The notes below the pieces were generated by a model that was not told the origin of the DNA, made no database searches, and saw only the letters and a list, made by a program, of their open reading frames with translations. A stretch of DNA of 64,000 nucleotides. Source: Alphaproteobacteria bacterium. GTDB taxonomy: Bacteria > Pseudomonadota > Alphaproteobacteria > Puniceispirillales > Puniceispirillaceae. Of the stretch, positions 1 through 9,142 are shown piece by piece. Positions within the stretch are counted from its first letter, which is position 1, and the number at the start of each line of letters is the position of its first letter. The stretch lies in contig JADHLI010000002.1 of assembly GCA_016780775.1 (NCBI GenBank), positions 62,001 through 126,000 of the forward strand, in the 5' to 3' direction. The translations under genes and the position numbers were made by a program.

Positions 1-359
1 ACTGTTACTGCCCAGCTATCATAGCCAAGCACCAGCTTTCCCTTTACAGGCTGTTCTGCCATCCACTGATTTAAGTTTTTATCTGCGGTATCAAAAGTTT
101 GATAAAGGCGGTTATCGGTTTGCTGGGTGATTTGTAACTGGTAACGCCCATCGGTAAAGAGTGCGGCTGTTTCCTGCAAGATAAGACCGACGCCAGCAGA
201 ACCCGTAAAGCCCGTTAGATAGGCTAGATATTCATCACCGGCGCGTACCTCTTCGCCTTGAAAGCGATCAGCTCTCGTCAGATAAAAACCATCCAGCGAT
301 TGCGCCGTCAATATTTGGCGAAACTGTGCAAGCTTAGATGCAGCATCAAACGCAGTCAT
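1..359 (-). CDS. Xaa-Pro aminopeptidase (aminopeptidase P, M24 family), N-terminal fragment
   Basis: This is the N-terminal part of an M24-family metallopeptidase that runs off the left edge of the window. Reading the minus strand from the ATG at 359 gives about 119 residues of the creatinase N-terminal domain. The stretches LDGFYLTRADRFQGEEV and YLTGFTGSAGVGLIL, followed by ALFTDGRYQLQ, are hallmarks of the bacterial aminopeptidase P type that cleaves Xaa-Pro bonds at the N-terminus. The metal-binding catalytic domain lies outside the window, so activity cannot be checked. The ATG overlaps the stop of the upstream prmA gene as ATGA, which implies translational coupling. Confidence 0.85.
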   Translation of the reverse strand, partial: MTAFDAASKLAQFRQILTAQSLDGFYLTRADRFQGEEVRAGDEYLAYLTGFTGSAGVGLILQETAALFTDGRYQLQITQQTDNRLYQTFDTADKNLNQWMAEQPVKGKLVLGYDSWAVT

Positions 360-1333
360 ATCCCTGCCTTTCTGGTATATGTATCCTTGTGTTTTAGAGC
401 AGATCTAACACGGCGATGCACAAGCACCAAACAGGACCATTCACCAATAATGATATGTTTTTTCAGGCGCATACCACGCGGCAGATAGGCTTGCATGACC
501 CAATTTACCTGTGATGTTAACAGCCCAGACAAGATAAGCTGGCCACGGGGGCTAAGATGGGCCGTCAAATCTTGTGCCATCTGACGCAAAGGGCGGGCAA
601 GAATATTCGCCAAAATTACATCATAAGAGCCAATGCGGGAGAGCGCGCGATTAGAAAAACCTGCGGAATGAACCGTCTTCATCTGCCGCCGCGACACGTT
701 GTTGAGCTGCCTGTTTTCAGCTGCGGTGCGCACGGATATCGGGTCGTTATCTGCGGCCATCACGCATGCATTTGGAAATAAGTGACTAGCAGCAATTGCC
801 AAAATCGCACTACCGCATCCCATATCAAGAATATTTTGTGGGCGGGTTTTTAGGGTTTTTATATCACCAAGAGCCAGCAAACATCCATGGGTGGTGGGAT
901 GGGTGCCAGAGCCAAAGGCCTGTGCAGCATCAATTAAAATCGGGTGCAAAGTTTTAGGCGGCGTTTGCGAAATATGGCTTCCATAAATCCAAAACCGGCC
1001 AATTTTCAGCGGCAGAAAACTTTTTCGATTCTCTGACAGATAGTCGTGCTCTGCCACAAATTCCATGTAAATATCTGCGTCCTGCGGAGCCTGTAGCGCA
1101 CGCGCGGCAATCTGGTGGATAGCGGATATATCTGGCGCATTTTGAAACCAGACTTGTAGTTTTGCTGGTTGGCAATCTTCTCCCTCAAGCGACAGCGCAT
1201 CAGGGGCGCAAAGCGCGTCAATCGCTGTTTCCATTGCAATAAGATTCTCCGTGCTGGTGATGGTTAACACCCAATGACCAGCTTTGCCGCTCCCCTCAAT
1301 TGAACCTTTATGTGTATCTGTGCTTGCGGCCAT
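356..1333 (-). CDS. prmA: Ribosomal protein L11 methyltransferase
   Basis: PrmA is an S-adenosylmethionine methyltransferase that trimethylates ribosomal protein L11 in the cytoplasm. The protein (about 325 aa from the chosen start) has an N-terminal substrate-binding region and a Rossmann-like domain. It carries DAAQAFGSGTHPTTHGCL, the SAM motif DMGCGSAILAIA and the catalytic-loop motif NILARPL. The frame stays open to 1387, inside the end of uvrD. I place the start at the ATG at 1333, 13 bp after the uvrD stop, because the extra upstream residues do not resemble the family. The gene ends in an ATGA overlap with the aminopeptidase gene, so uvrD-prmA-pepP looks like one transcript. Confidence 0.88.
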   Translation of the reverse strand: MAASTDTHKGSIEGSGKAGHWVLTITSTENLIAMETAIDALCAPDALSLEGEDCQPAKLQVWFQNAPDISAIHQIAARALQAPQDADIYMEFVAEHDYLSENRKSFLPLKIGRFWIYGSHISQTPPKTLHPILIDAAQAFGSGTHPTTHGCLLALGDIKTLKTRPQNILDMGCGSAILAIAASHLFPNACVMAADNDPISVRTAAENRQLNNVSRRQMKTVHSAGFSNRALSRIGSYDVILANILARPLRQMAQDLTAHLSPRGQLILSGLLTSQVNWVMQAYLPRGMRLKKHIIIGEWSCLVLVHRRVRSALKHKDTYTRKAGI

Positions 1334-1346
1334 TATTATTGCCCGA

Positions 1347-3665
1347 TCATTCCATCTCATCTGGCAGAGTGACAAAACTGGCAACAACTTTTTTCAAGCC
1401 TGCTTTATCAAATGCGATTTCGAGCTTATCTGCATCAACAAGCTCAATCGTTCCCATACCAAATTTTTGATGAAAGACACGCATGCCCTTATTAAAATTA
1501 TGCCGCCCCTTATCGGGAAGCCAGCCGTCACGGTCACGTTGCGGGGCAGATGGGCTGTTCAACTGGTTGCGTGCCATACGCCCCCAAGCAGGGCCGTAGC
1601 CAGGTTTACCAACACGCCCGCTAACATCGCCCAGCATTACCGGCTCTGCTCTGCCTAGCCCCAGCCCTTGTGCCATATCCTCTTCGATATGCTGAGCGGG
1701 TAATTCAGCAATAAAACGCGAAGGAATAGAAGATTGCCACAAGCCATGAATACGCCGATTGGCCGTAAAGCTAATATAAACATTTTTGCGCGCTCTGGTG
1801 ATGCCAACATAGGCAAGGCGCCGCTCTTCTTCGAGCCCTGCCCCGCCATTTTCGTCCAAAGAGCGCTGGCTTGGAAACACACCTTCTTCCCAACCCGGCA
1901 AAAAGACAGAATCAAATTCTAGCCCCTTAGCCGCATGCAAAGTCATCAAGGATACCTCACCCTCATCTGAGCTGGTTTCATTATCCATCACAAGCGATAT
2001 ATGTTCTAAAAAGCCGCCAAGCGTATCAAAGCTCTCCATCGCTACGACCAATTCTTTCAGATTTTCCAGCCTGCCTGGCGCATCTGGTGATTTATCAGCC
2101 TGCCACATGCCCGTATAGCCTGCTTCATCTAGCACCATCTGTGCAAATTCCGAAGGTAACATGCTGTCTTTTTTCTGATACCAACTCGCCATTTGCTGGC
2201 AAAAATCAGCCAAAGCGCGGCGAGCTTGCAAACGAAGCTCGTCACTATCTGCCAGCGTGCCCGCAGCCGCTAGAAGCGGTGTTTGCGAGGCACGTGCAAG
2301 CTGATATATCTGCTGCAAGCTAGCGGTGCCAAGTCCGCGTTTTGGGGTATTGATAATACGCTCAAAAGCTAGGTCATCTGCTGGCTGGTTAATCAGGCGC
2401 AGATAAGCCATTGCATCCCTGATTTCAGCACGTTCATAAAAACGGGTTCCAACTACCCGATAGGGCAAGCCTATAGCAACAAACCGCTCTTCAATCTCAC
2501 GCGTTTGAAAACCAGCGCGAACCAATACTGCGATTTGGTTTAGGTCATACCCATCTCCCATCATTCCTTCAATAATGGAAGACAAGGTGCGCGCTTCTTC
2601 ATGGCCGTCCCAATAGCCAGATACCTTTATCAGGTCACCTTCTGCATCCGAGGTGTACAAAGTTTTCCCCAAACGCTGTTCATTATGGGCGATGACCGCA
2701 GAAGCTGCAGATAGAATATGACCTGTGGAACGGTAATTTTCTTCGAGCCGGACAGTTTTTGCCCCCTGATAATCGCTTTCAAAGCGCAGAATATTGCCAA
2801 CCTCTGCCCCGCGCCAACCATAAATAGATTGATCATCGTCACCAACACAGCACAAATTATGATGCCCTGCTGCCAGCAGACGCAGCCACAAATATTGCGC
2901 CACATTCGTGTCTTGATATTCATCGACCATAATATAGGTCAGACGTGACTGATAATCGCGCAGCACATCTTCATGCTCGCGAAATATGGTCAACATATGT
3001 AACAATAAATCGCCAAAATCCACGGCATTTAAAGTCTTAAGGCGCGCCTGATACATCCCATAAAGCTCTGCTGCACGGCCATTAGCGAAATCGCTCGCCT
3101 CAGTAGCAGAAACTTTAGCCGGAACAAGGCCTCTATCTTTAAACCCACCAATAATGCCAGCTAGCATTCGCGCTGGCCAACGTTTGGGATCTATTTGTTC
3201 TGCTTCTAGCAACTGTTTCAGCAAGCGAATTTGGTCGTCAGTGTCAAGAATCGTGAAATCAGATTTCAGGCCTACCAGCTCAGCATGCCGGCGCAACATT
3301 CGTGCAGCAATAGAATGAAAGGTGCCAAGCATCACCTGTTCTGCCATTGGGCCTACCAGTTGCAGGATACGCGCCTTCATCTCGCGCGCAGCCTTATTGG
3401 TAAAGGTGACCGCCAAAATGTTCCAAGGGGCAGCTTTGCGGGTTGCCACTAGCTGGGCCAGCCTTGCAGTCAGAACGCGGGTTTTACCTGTCCCTGCCCC
3501 AGATAGCACCAGTAAGGGCCCATCTAGACTGGTAACGGCCTCACGCTGCGGCACATTTAGCCCTTGCAACCATGGCCCATCAGGCATTTGCGGTGTAGGC
3601 ACAGCATTATTTTGCCCCTCAGAAGGGGGGGACGGGTTTGGGTATTGGTCAACTGGATCGGACAA
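1347..3665 (-). CDS. uvrD: ATP-dependent DNA helicase UvrD/PcrA
   Basis: This is a superfamily 1A 3'-5' DNA helicase used in nucleotide excision and mismatch repair and in clearing RecA or RNA polymerase from DNA. At 772 aa it has the usual full length. Visible motifs are the Q-motif region NVPQREAV (about residues 37-44), Walker A GAGTGKT (about 56-62), the Walker B region VDEYQDTN, GDDDQSIYGWRGA, the motif IV-V region ending LMTLHAAKGLEFD, and motif VI VGITRARKNV. The C-terminus has the PcrA/UvrD-like tail with FGMGTIELVD. The start is a TTG at 3665 with GAGG six bases upstream; the first 30 residues are a low-complexity tail. It is divergent from mlaA and leads the uvrD-prmA unit. Confidence 0.95.
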   Translation of the reverse strand: MSDPVDQYPNPSPPSEGQNNAVPTPQMPDGPWLQGLNVPQREAVTSLDGPLLVLSGAGTGKTRVLTARLAQLVATRKAAPWNILAVTFTNKAAREMKARILQLVGPMAEQVMLGTFHSIAARMLRRHAELVGLKSDFTILDTDDQIRLLKQLLEAEQIDPKRWPARMLAGIIGGFKDRGLVPAKVSATEASDFANGRAAELYGMYQARLKTLNAVDFGDLLLHMLTIFREHEDVLRDYQSRLTYIMVDEYQDTNVAQYLWLRLLAAGHHNLCCVGDDDQSIYGWRGAEVGNILRFESDYQGAKTVRLEENYRSTGHILSAASAVIAHNEQRLGKTLYTSDAEGDLIKVSGYWDGHEEARTLSSIIEGMMGDGYDLNQIAVLVRAGFQTREIEERFVAIGLPYRVVGTRFYERAEIRDAMAYLRLINQPADDLAFERIINTPKRGLGTASLQQIYQLARASQTPLLAAAGTLADSDELRLQARRALADFCQQMASWYQKKDSMLPSEFAQMVLDEAGYTGMWQADKSPDAPGRLENLKELVVAMESFDTLGGFLEHISLVMDNETSSDEGEVSLMTLHAAKGLEFDSVFLPGWEEGVFPSQRSLDENGGAGLEEERRLAYVGITRARKNVYISFTANRRIHGLWQSSIPSRFIAELPAQHIEEDMAQGLGLGRAEPVMLGDVSGRVGKPGYGPAWGRMARNQLNSPSAPQRDRDGWLPDKGRHNFNKGMRVFHQKFGMGTIELVDADKLEIAFDKAGLKKVVASFVTLPDEME

Positions 3666-3909
3666 AACCGCCTCACAAGAATCAAATTGCTAATGGTAAC
3701 TGGTATAGGGGCAAAACACAGATATTAAAAGCCTATCACAGAGGTTCTTTTGTAGCACAAGTAACCCAGCTATTCCTAGCTAGCCAATGCATTAATAGAG
3801 GTCTGGCCCCTTCACCCTATTGCCTAATTCCCAGCTTATGCTTGCATCTATCATCGCCCACGTTTATTTTGACGCCAGAGTTACCTGTTCGCCATCATCG
3901 AGGCATAAG

Positions 3910-4653
3910 ATGATTAAACCAGACCATAGGATCAAAACTGCGATGCTCGCGGGCATAGCCGTATTTATGGCCGGTTGTGCAAGCACGCCAGATAGCAGCG
4001 ATAGCGCCGCGCGCTCAGACCCATATGAAAGCGTGAACCGGTCTGTCTTTGCCTTTAATCTAGCTGTTGATGACTATGCGCTTGAGCCGGCAGCAAAAGC
4101 CTTGCGCAAATCCCCAGATGCTGTGCAGACAGGGCTTCGCAACCATGTAGACTGGGCCGCCATGCCAAAGACAGCTGTGAACTCTGCATTGCAGGGCAAG
4201 GGCGAGAATGCCGTCATTGCAACGCTTAATTTTGCGATAAACAGCTTAACCTTTGGCTTTGTTGATTTGCTGGAAGGCGAAGAACGCCCTGCAAGCGAGG
4301 ATTTTGGCCAGACATTGGCAAGCGCTGGTGCAGAAGAAGGCCCCTATATTGTAGCCCCGCTACTGGGGGGGCAAACGACGCGCGCACTAGCTGGATGGGG
4401 AGTTGATTTTATCCTAAATCCTTATGGCCAGCTGACACAAGGCATTCCAGCAGACCTAAGCAATGCCTCAATCCCTATTTCAGCTACCTCTATCCGTGCA
4501 ACTTATTTTGACGCCATTAATGATGTGAAATATAATAGCCTTGATCCCTATGCGCGGGCGCGCTCAGCATATTATCAACAGCGCGACGGGTTGTTGCGCA
4601 ACAATCTGTCTATTGATGAAACCAATTCAGATTTTGATAGTTTTTTCGAGTAA
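3910..4653 (+). CDS. mlaA: MlaA (VacJ) outer-membrane lipoprotein of phospholipid transport
   Basis: MlaA sits in the outer membrane and removes mislocalised phospholipids from the outer leaflet, passing them to periplasmic MlaC. From the ATG at 3910 the protein is 247 aa. It starts with a lipoprotein signal, KTAMLAGIAVFMAGC, whose lipobox cysteine is followed by an Ser/Asp-rich linker. The MlaA core follows: DPYESVNRSVFAFN, the central LLEGEERPASEDFGQTLA, and GPYIVAPLLGG. A longer open frame begins at 3820, but those 30 residues precede the signal peptide and are unlikely to be translated. mlaC follows after 14 bp. The MlaFED ABC transporter is not in the window, as is common in alphaproteobacteria. 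Confidence 0.92.
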   Translation: MIKPDHRIKTAMLAGIAVFMAGCASTPDSSDSAARSDPYESVNRSVFAFNLAVDDYALEPAAKALRKSPDAVQTGLRNHVDWAAMPKTAVNSALQGKGENAVIATLNFAINSLTFGFVDLLEGEERPASEDFGQTLASAGAEEGPYIVAPLLGGQTTRALAGWGVDFILNPYGQLTQGIPADLSNASIPISATSIRATYFDAINDVKYNSLDPYARARSAYYQQRDGLLRNNLSIDETNSDFDSFFE

Positions 4654-4667
4654 AAGGTAGAACGGTT

Positions 4668-5327
4668 ATGACCCGAGATATGATGGCGCAAACAAGAAGA
4701 GGCTTTCTATGCCTTGCTGCCGCATTATTCATTTCTACCGGTTGGGTGCAAAACGCATCTGCTGACCGTCTGGCAACAGCTGAGGATCTTGTTGGTAAGC
4801 TAATAGGCGAGTTGCGGGCGATAGACGAGTTACGCGATAGCCTTAGCGCCACAGAGCGTAAAGAAAAGCTAGCAACCATCATGCAAACCTATTTTGATGT
4901 AGATGGCATTACACGCTTTACCGCAGGGCGTTACTGGCGTGCAACTTCTAAAGAGCAGCGGCAAACCTATAGCGAAGTGTTTCGCGGGATTTTACTCTCA
5001 GAGGCCAGCAACCGGTTTGAACAAATTCTGACCTTCAGCTTCACCCCTACAAAGGCGCAAGCTAGAGGCGATAAGCTGATATTAGTTACAGGCATCGCCA
5101 AAGATAATTCAGGTCAAATACCAGATACTGAGATTATTTGGCGGATATCAGCACGCGCTGGCAAGCCCATGCAAATCATCGATTTGGAAATCGAAAATAT
5201 TTCCATGCTAAAAACTCAGCAGGATGAAAACACGGCATTAATTAAGCGAAATGGCGGCAATTTTAGCGCGCTAATAGAGGCGATGCGATCCCGCCTCGAT
5301 ACCATTAACAGCCAGATGGGAAATTAA
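4668..5327 (+). CDS. mlaC: MlaC-type periplasmic phospholipid-binding protein (Ttg2D/ABC toluene tolerance family)
   Basis: MlaC shuttles phospholipids between MlaA in the outer membrane and the inner-membrane MlaFED complex. The 219-aa protein begins with a signal peptide (RRGFLCLAAALFISTG, cleavage probably after NASA) in which paired arginines give a Tat-like look. The mature part fits the Ttg2D family: the IMQTYFDVDGITRFTAGRYW segment, EQRQTYSEVFRGILL, and IIWRISARAGKPMQIIDLEIE. The start could also be one of the ATGs 12 or 15 bp downstream. It follows mlaA by 14 bp and clearly forms a two-gene operon with it. It meets ettA tail to tail, 16 bp apart. Confidence 0.9.
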   Translation: MTRDMMAQTRRGFLCLAAALFISTGWVQNASADRLATAEDLVGKLIGELRAIDELRDSLSATERKEKLATIMQTYFDVDGITRFTAGRYWRATSKEQRQTYSEVFRGILLSEASNRFEQILTFSFTPTKAQARGDKLILVTGIAKDNSGQIPDTEIIWRISARAGKPMQIIDLEIENISMLKTQQDENTALIKRNGGNFSALIEAMRSRLDTINSQMGN

Positions 5328-5343
5328 GTTCCTGCGCTAAAGA

Positions 5344-7023
5344 CTAGCGAGAAATAGGCTTGTAGCGGATGCGGGTTGGCTGATTGGCATCATTGCCAAG
5401 ACGGCGTTTTTTATCTTCCTCATAAGCCTGATAGTTCCCCTCAAACCACTCCACATGGCTATTGCCTTCAAAGGCCAGAATATGGGTAGCTATTCTATCT
5501 AAAAACCAGCGGTCGTGACTGATAACAACTGCACAGCCAGCAAACTCTAGCAACGCTTCTTCAAGGGCACGCAGAGTATCAACATCCAAATCATTCGTCG
5601 GCTCATCGAGTAGCAGAACATTCGCCCCGCTTTTCAACATTTTTGCCAAGTGAACGCGATTGCGCTCCCCGCCAGAAAGCTGGCCAACACGTTTTTGCTG
5701 GTCACTGCCTTTGAAATTGAACAGGCTGACATATGCACGTGACGGCATGGTCCGATTGCCAAGCTGCAATTCATCTAAGCCGTCGGAGATTTCCTCCCAA
5801 ACTGTCTTGCCATCATCAAGCGTATCACGTGACTGGTCCACATAACCTAGCTTAACGGTATCCCCTAGCCGCATATCCCCGCCATCTGGAGTTTCTTGGG
5901 AGGTTAGCATCTTGAATAAAGTAGATTTACCCGCACCGTTAGGGCCAATAACGCCAACAATACCGCCCGGCGGCAGACGGAAACTTAAATCTTCGACCAA
6001 TAACTTGTCACCAAACCCTTTTTGCAAGCCATCTGCCTCAATAACGATATCACCAAGGCGCGGTCCTGCAGGGATAGAGATTTTTGTAGTCTCATTGCGC
6101 GCTTCTTTATCCTGCTCTAGCAATTTTTCATAAGCAGATAGACGTGCTTTAGATTTAGACTGCCGCGCTTTTGGTGCTGAGCGCACCCATTCTAATTCAC
6201 GTGACAGGGATTTAACGCGGCTATCTTCTGTTTTGCCTTCTTGTTCAAGGCGCTTTTGCTTTTGTTCCAGCCAGCCAGAATAATTGCCCTGATAGGGGAT
6301 GCCTTGACCGCGATCAAGTTCTAGAATCCAGCCGGCAACGTCATCCAGAAAATAACGGTCGTGGGTGATGGTCACTACTGTGCCTGGAAAATCATGTAAA
6401 AACCGCTGTAGCCATGCCACTGATTCTGCATCTAGGTGGTTGGTTGGCTCATCCAGCAACAGCATATCAGGCGCGCTAAGCAATAATTTGCACAACGCCA
6501 CGCGGCGGCGCTCCCCGCCAGAAAGCACACTTACATCTGCACTACCATCTGGTACGCGTAGCGCATTCATCGCTATCTCTGCTTTACGTTCTAGATCCCA
6601 GCCATCTATTGCATCTATTTGTTCTTGTAATTCTGCCTGCTCAGCGATAGTGGCGTTCATTTCCTCGTCGCTCATCTCTTCGGCAAAACGCGCGCTAACC
6701 TCATTAAAGCGGTCTACGAGTTCTTTGGCCTGCCCCATACCAGACAGAACATTCCCAGCGACATCCATAGTTTCATCAAGTTCAGGTTCTTGCGCTAGAT
6801 AGCCAATTTTGATGCCATCTGCTGGCCAAGCCTCACCCGAAAATTCGGTTTCAATACCAGCCATAATTTTAAGCAAAGTTGATTTACCCGCACCGTTCAG
6901 ACCAAGCACCCCGATTTTTGCACCAGGCAGAAAGGACAAGCTGATATCTTTTAAAACTTCTTTACCGCCCGGCCATGCTTTGCCCAGCTTGTGCATTGTA
7001 TAGACATATTGTGTGCTTGCCAT
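5344..7023 (-). CDS. ettA: Energy-dependent translational throttle protein EttA (ABC-F ATPase)
   Basis: EttA is a soluble ABC-F protein that binds the ribosomal E site and gates entry into elongation according to the ATP/ADP ratio. The 559-aa length is exact for the family. It has two ABC domains in tandem. The first has Walker [10 protein letters not shown] (about residues 41-49), signature [11 protein letters not shown] and Walker [16 protein letters not shown]. The second has [22 protein letters not shown] and [11 protein letters not shown]. Between them is the charged P-site tRNA-interaction linker rich in [13 protein letters not shown]. The start ATG at 7023 has AAGGA upstream. It is a single gene convergent with mlaC and divergent from a small membrane-protein gene. 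Confidence 0.96.
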   Translation of the reverse strand: MASTQYVYTMHKLGKAWPGGKEVLKDISLSFLPGAKIGVLGLNGAGKSTLLKIMAGIETEFSGEAWPADGIKIGYLAQEPELDETMDVAGNVLSGMGQAKELVDRFNEVSARFAEEMSDEEMNATIAEQAELQEQIDAIDGWDLERKAEIAMNALRVPDGSADVSVLSGGERRRVALCKLLLSAPDMLLLDEPTNHLDAESVAWLQRFLHDFPGTVVTITHDRYFLDDVAGWILELDRGQGIPYQGNYSGWLEQKQKRLEQEGKTEDSRVKSLSRELEWVRSAPKARQSKSKARLSAYEKLLEQDKEARNETTKISIPAGPRLGDIVIEADGLQKGFGDKLLVEDLSFRLPPGGIVGVIGPNGAGKSTLFKMLTSQETPDGGDMRLGDTVKLGYVDQSRDTLDDGKTVWEEISDGLDELQLGNRTMPSRAYVSLFNFKGSDQQKRVGQLSGGERNRVHLAKMLKSGANVLLLDEPTNDLDVDTLRALEEALLEFAGCAVVISHDRWFLDRIATHILAFEGNSHVEWFEGNYQAYEEDKKRRLGNDANQPTRIRYKPISR

Positions 7024-7168
7024 GATGGGAAATCCTTATACCTTAACAGAGCCTGCATCCAGGCGTTTTGACTGTTTTACTTTCATAGCGCAAAACCCAA
7101 AGCTTTGCTATGTTGTTTTATGCAAAGATTTTGCTGGTTAATCTGTCCTCTTTTATGAATAAAACCCT

Positions 7169-7540
7169 ATGTCATTTTTCTCTTTTACCAGCCTTTTCCC
7201 CCTACCTTTATGGAAGCTGCTCCTAGATAGTATCTTTGGCATAGTTATGTGGCTGATGATGACACGCTTTGTGCTTCTGATTTTTGTCTCTGAGCAGACC
7301 CGAATGCCTGTCTTGCGCCATATCATCGCAATTGGAAAGCGGCTAGTGGGCTGGGCGGCTATACTCACGCCGCGCTGGCTAAATATCCGGGCCCATGATT
7401 TATATCTGGTACTGTTGCTGTTTCTGGCGCGTTATTATGTGCTGCCGACGCTAGCTGACTATGATGTGCGTTTAGTGCGTGACTTACCGATGGAAGCCAA
7501 GCTGGCCAGCATAGCCAGCTGGTTATTTGCGCTGTTCTAA
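7169..7540 (+). CDS. Small integral membrane protein, possibly YggT-like
   Basis: This 123-aa protein is not confidently recognised. It has two strongly hydrophobic segments (about residues 15-40 and 75-95). Between them is a basic region with GKRLVGWAAILTPRWLNIRAHD, and it ends with a charged amphipathic tail. The plan of helix, Pro-containing loop, acidic residue, helix resembles one half of a YggT repeat, but this is a weak guess from layout. There is no clear Shine-Dalgarno before the ATG. Its last 18 bp overlap the end of the opposing DUF6476-like gene. Confidence 0.6.
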   Translation: MSFFSFTSLFPLPLWKLLLDSIFGIVMWLMMTRFVLLIFVSEQTRMPVLRHIIAIGKRLVGWAAILTPRWLNIRAHDLYLVLLLFLARYYVLPTLADYDVRLVRDLPMEAKLASIASWLFALF

Positions 7541-7870
7541 AATTATATGCTGGCGAAGGGCGCCATCTTCTGCCAGCTCTATTAGCTCAATCTGGCCATC
7601 TGCGCGCCTGCCTTCTATCCAAATCGCCCCCGCATCGCCAATATGCACCCTCTGAAAGACAGTCCCATCACTAAGCGCATAAGATAGGGTTTGTGTCTCT
7701 AGCGCTTTTTTTGCAAACAGCTTATCGGCTTGCTGTTTCATGCCGATAACCAGCGCAACGAGACCCGCTGCGATAAGCACTGTCATCACAAGCACAGACA
7801 GCTTTAAAAGCCGCAAAGTACGCGGCGAAAAAAGGGGCGAGATTTCAGGTTTTGATTTGTCATTTTGCAT
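7523..7870 (-). CDS. DUF6476-like small membrane protein
   Basis: A 115-aa protein with one transmembrane helix near the N-terminus (about residues 20-43, LKLSVLVMTVLIAAGLVALV). A coiled or charged region follows, then a beta-rich C-terminal domain including AIWIEGRRADGQIELIEL. This matches my memory of the alphaproteobacterial DUF6476 family, whose members usually lie divergently next to rluD, as here. The function is unknown. The region just upstream of its start contains three copies of a 13-bp tandem repeat (7885-7923). Confidence 0.72.
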   Translation of the reverse strand: MQNDKSKPEISPLFSPRTLRLLKLSVLVMTVLIAAGLVALVIGMKQQADKLFAKKALETQTLSYALSDGTVFQRVHIGDAGAIWIEGRRADGQIELIELAEDGALRQHIILEQRK

Positions 7871-7884
7871 CTTAGCTAGATGCC

Positions 7885-7923
7885 TTTCCCAGAAGCATTT
7901 CCCAGAAGCATTTCCCAGAAGCG
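7885..7923. repeat. 13-bp tandem repeat, three copies
   Basis: Three head-to-tail copies of TTTCCCAGAAGCA (7885-7897, 7898-7910, 7911-7923) are present; the last ends in G instead of A. They lie 15 bp upstream of the DUF6476-like start codon, in what would be its 5' untranslated or promoter region. The copies are almost identical, which suggests a recent slipped-strand duplication. Confidence 0.9.
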
Positions 7924-8050
7924 CTTCTATATATTACGCAGTTTGCCTGATAAGTATCACAAGCTTTGCTATTTTCACAAATGCTGATTTGCACGCTGCG
8001 TCCATCCATGAGATAATAGCCCAATTTTTTAAACCTTTTGATGCGATAAT

Positions 8051-9049
8051 ATGCCAGAAATTCTTACCCTTACAGCAGATGATGACACGCCGCGTGGCCG
8101 CTTGGATAAATGGCTAGCTGACCATAGCGGGGTAGAAGCTTTGTCACGCTCACGCATCAAAAACCTTATTTTAGATGGCCAGCTTTTATGCGATGGCAAG
8201 CCAGAAAGCGACCCGTCAGTGATGGTCCGCAGCGGCGCACATTATCAGCTGAGTTTGCCTGCTGCCACCGCCGCCAAACCACAAGCAGAAGATATCGCCC
8301 TTGATATCCTATTTGAAGATGACGCGATTATTGTCTTGAATAAACCGGCAGGGATGGTTGTGCATCCAGCCCCCGGCGCCATAAATGGCACGCTCGTAAA
8401 TGCCTTATTGGCACATTGCGGGGATAGCCTAACCGGGATTGGCGGGGTTGCAAGGCCGGGCATAGTGCATCGTTTGGACAAAGATACCTCAGGGGTGATG
8501 GTGGCCGCAAAAACTGATATTGCGCATGCCAAGCTAACCGAAATGTTTGCTGCACATGATTTGGACAGGCGCTATCAGGCGCTGATATGGGGGCTGCCAG
8601 CTGAACGAAATGGTCAAATAGATGCCCCCTTAGGCCGGCATCGCACCGACCGCAAACGCCAAGCGGTGATGGAGCGTGGCCGCCATGCTATCACCCATTA
8701 CCGCACCTTGCGCGATTTGCCGCCTTTTGGCTGTCTTTTGGAATGCCAGCTAGAGACCGGCCGCACCCACCAGATAAGAGTACATATGGCGCATATTGGG
8801 CATGGGATTATTGGCGACCCGCTTTATGGACGCCCGAAACGCAGCGGCCAGATGCCCGATAATTTATCACGTGCTGCCCTCGCACAGATGCGCGCCTTTC
8901 CGCGCCAAGCCCTGCATGCCAAAACGCTAGGCTTTGCCCATCCCATCACAGGGGAAGCCCTAGAATTTAGCCAAGAATTACCAGAGGATATGCATAAGCT
9001 GATACAGCTAATAGATGAGGCGATAGCCAAACGGGGCGTATCGCGGTAG
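8051..9049 (+). CDS. rluD: Ribosomal large subunit pseudouridine synthase RluD family (RluA family)
   Basis: RluD converts uridines in helix 69 of 23S rRNA to pseudouridine. The 332-aa protein has an N-terminal S4 RNA-binding domain (GRLDKWLADH ... LSRSRIKNLILDGQLLCDG). The catalytic domain carries VLNKPAGMVVHPAPG, the catalytic aspartate in HRLDKDTSG, and GRTHQIRVHMAHIGHGIIGD. A close RluA-family paralogue (RluC or RluA) cannot be excluded from sequence alone, but the S4 domain and length favour RluD. The next gene is rpoH, 93 bp downstream from the chosen rpoH start; a divergent DUF6476-like gene lies upstream. Confidence 0.9.
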   Translation: MPEILTLTADDDTPRGRLDKWLADHSGVEALSRSRIKNLILDGQLLCDGKPESDPSVMVRSGAHYQLSLPAATAAKPQAEDIALDILFEDDAIIVLNKPAGMVVHPAPGAINGTLVNALLAHCGDSLTGIGGVARPGIVHRLDKDTSGVMVAAKTDIAHAKLTEMFAAHDLDRRYQALIWGLPAERNGQIDAPLGRHRTDRKRQAVMERGRHAITHYRTLRDLPPFGCLLECQLETGRTHQIRVHMAHIGHGIIGDPLYGRPKRSGQMPDNLSRAALAQMRAFPRQALHAKTLGFAHPITGEALEFSQELPEDMHKLIQLIDEAIAKRGVSR

Positions 9050-9070
9050 CCCTGCCACAATAAGGCCACT

Positions 9071-9099
9071 CTTTACAAATAACGTTAAGCTTCCCATAT
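9071..9099 (+). promoter_or_regulatory. Candidate sigma-32-type promoter of rpoH, with a sigma-70-like -10 nearby
   Basis: CTTTACA (9071-9077), 15 bp, then CCCATAT (9093-9099) resembles the heat-shock consensus CTTGAAA / CCCCATNT. It has the same 15-bp spacing as the clearer hsp20 promoter at 46323-46351. Just downstream, TATAAT (9107-9112) could serve a housekeeping promoter with a poor -35 (GTTAAG at 9084-9089). Both proposals are inference from sequence. Autoregulation of rpoH by its own product is known in Caulobacter. Confidence 0.45.
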
Positions 9100-9142
9100 A
9101 AAACACTATAATTCAGCACCCGCAATGGAGCCGATAGTAAAG

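Noticed and set aside
3820-3909. Extended N-terminus of MlaA
   Set aside because: The lipoprotein signal peptide begins after the internal ATG at 3910, so the extra 30 residues would bury it.
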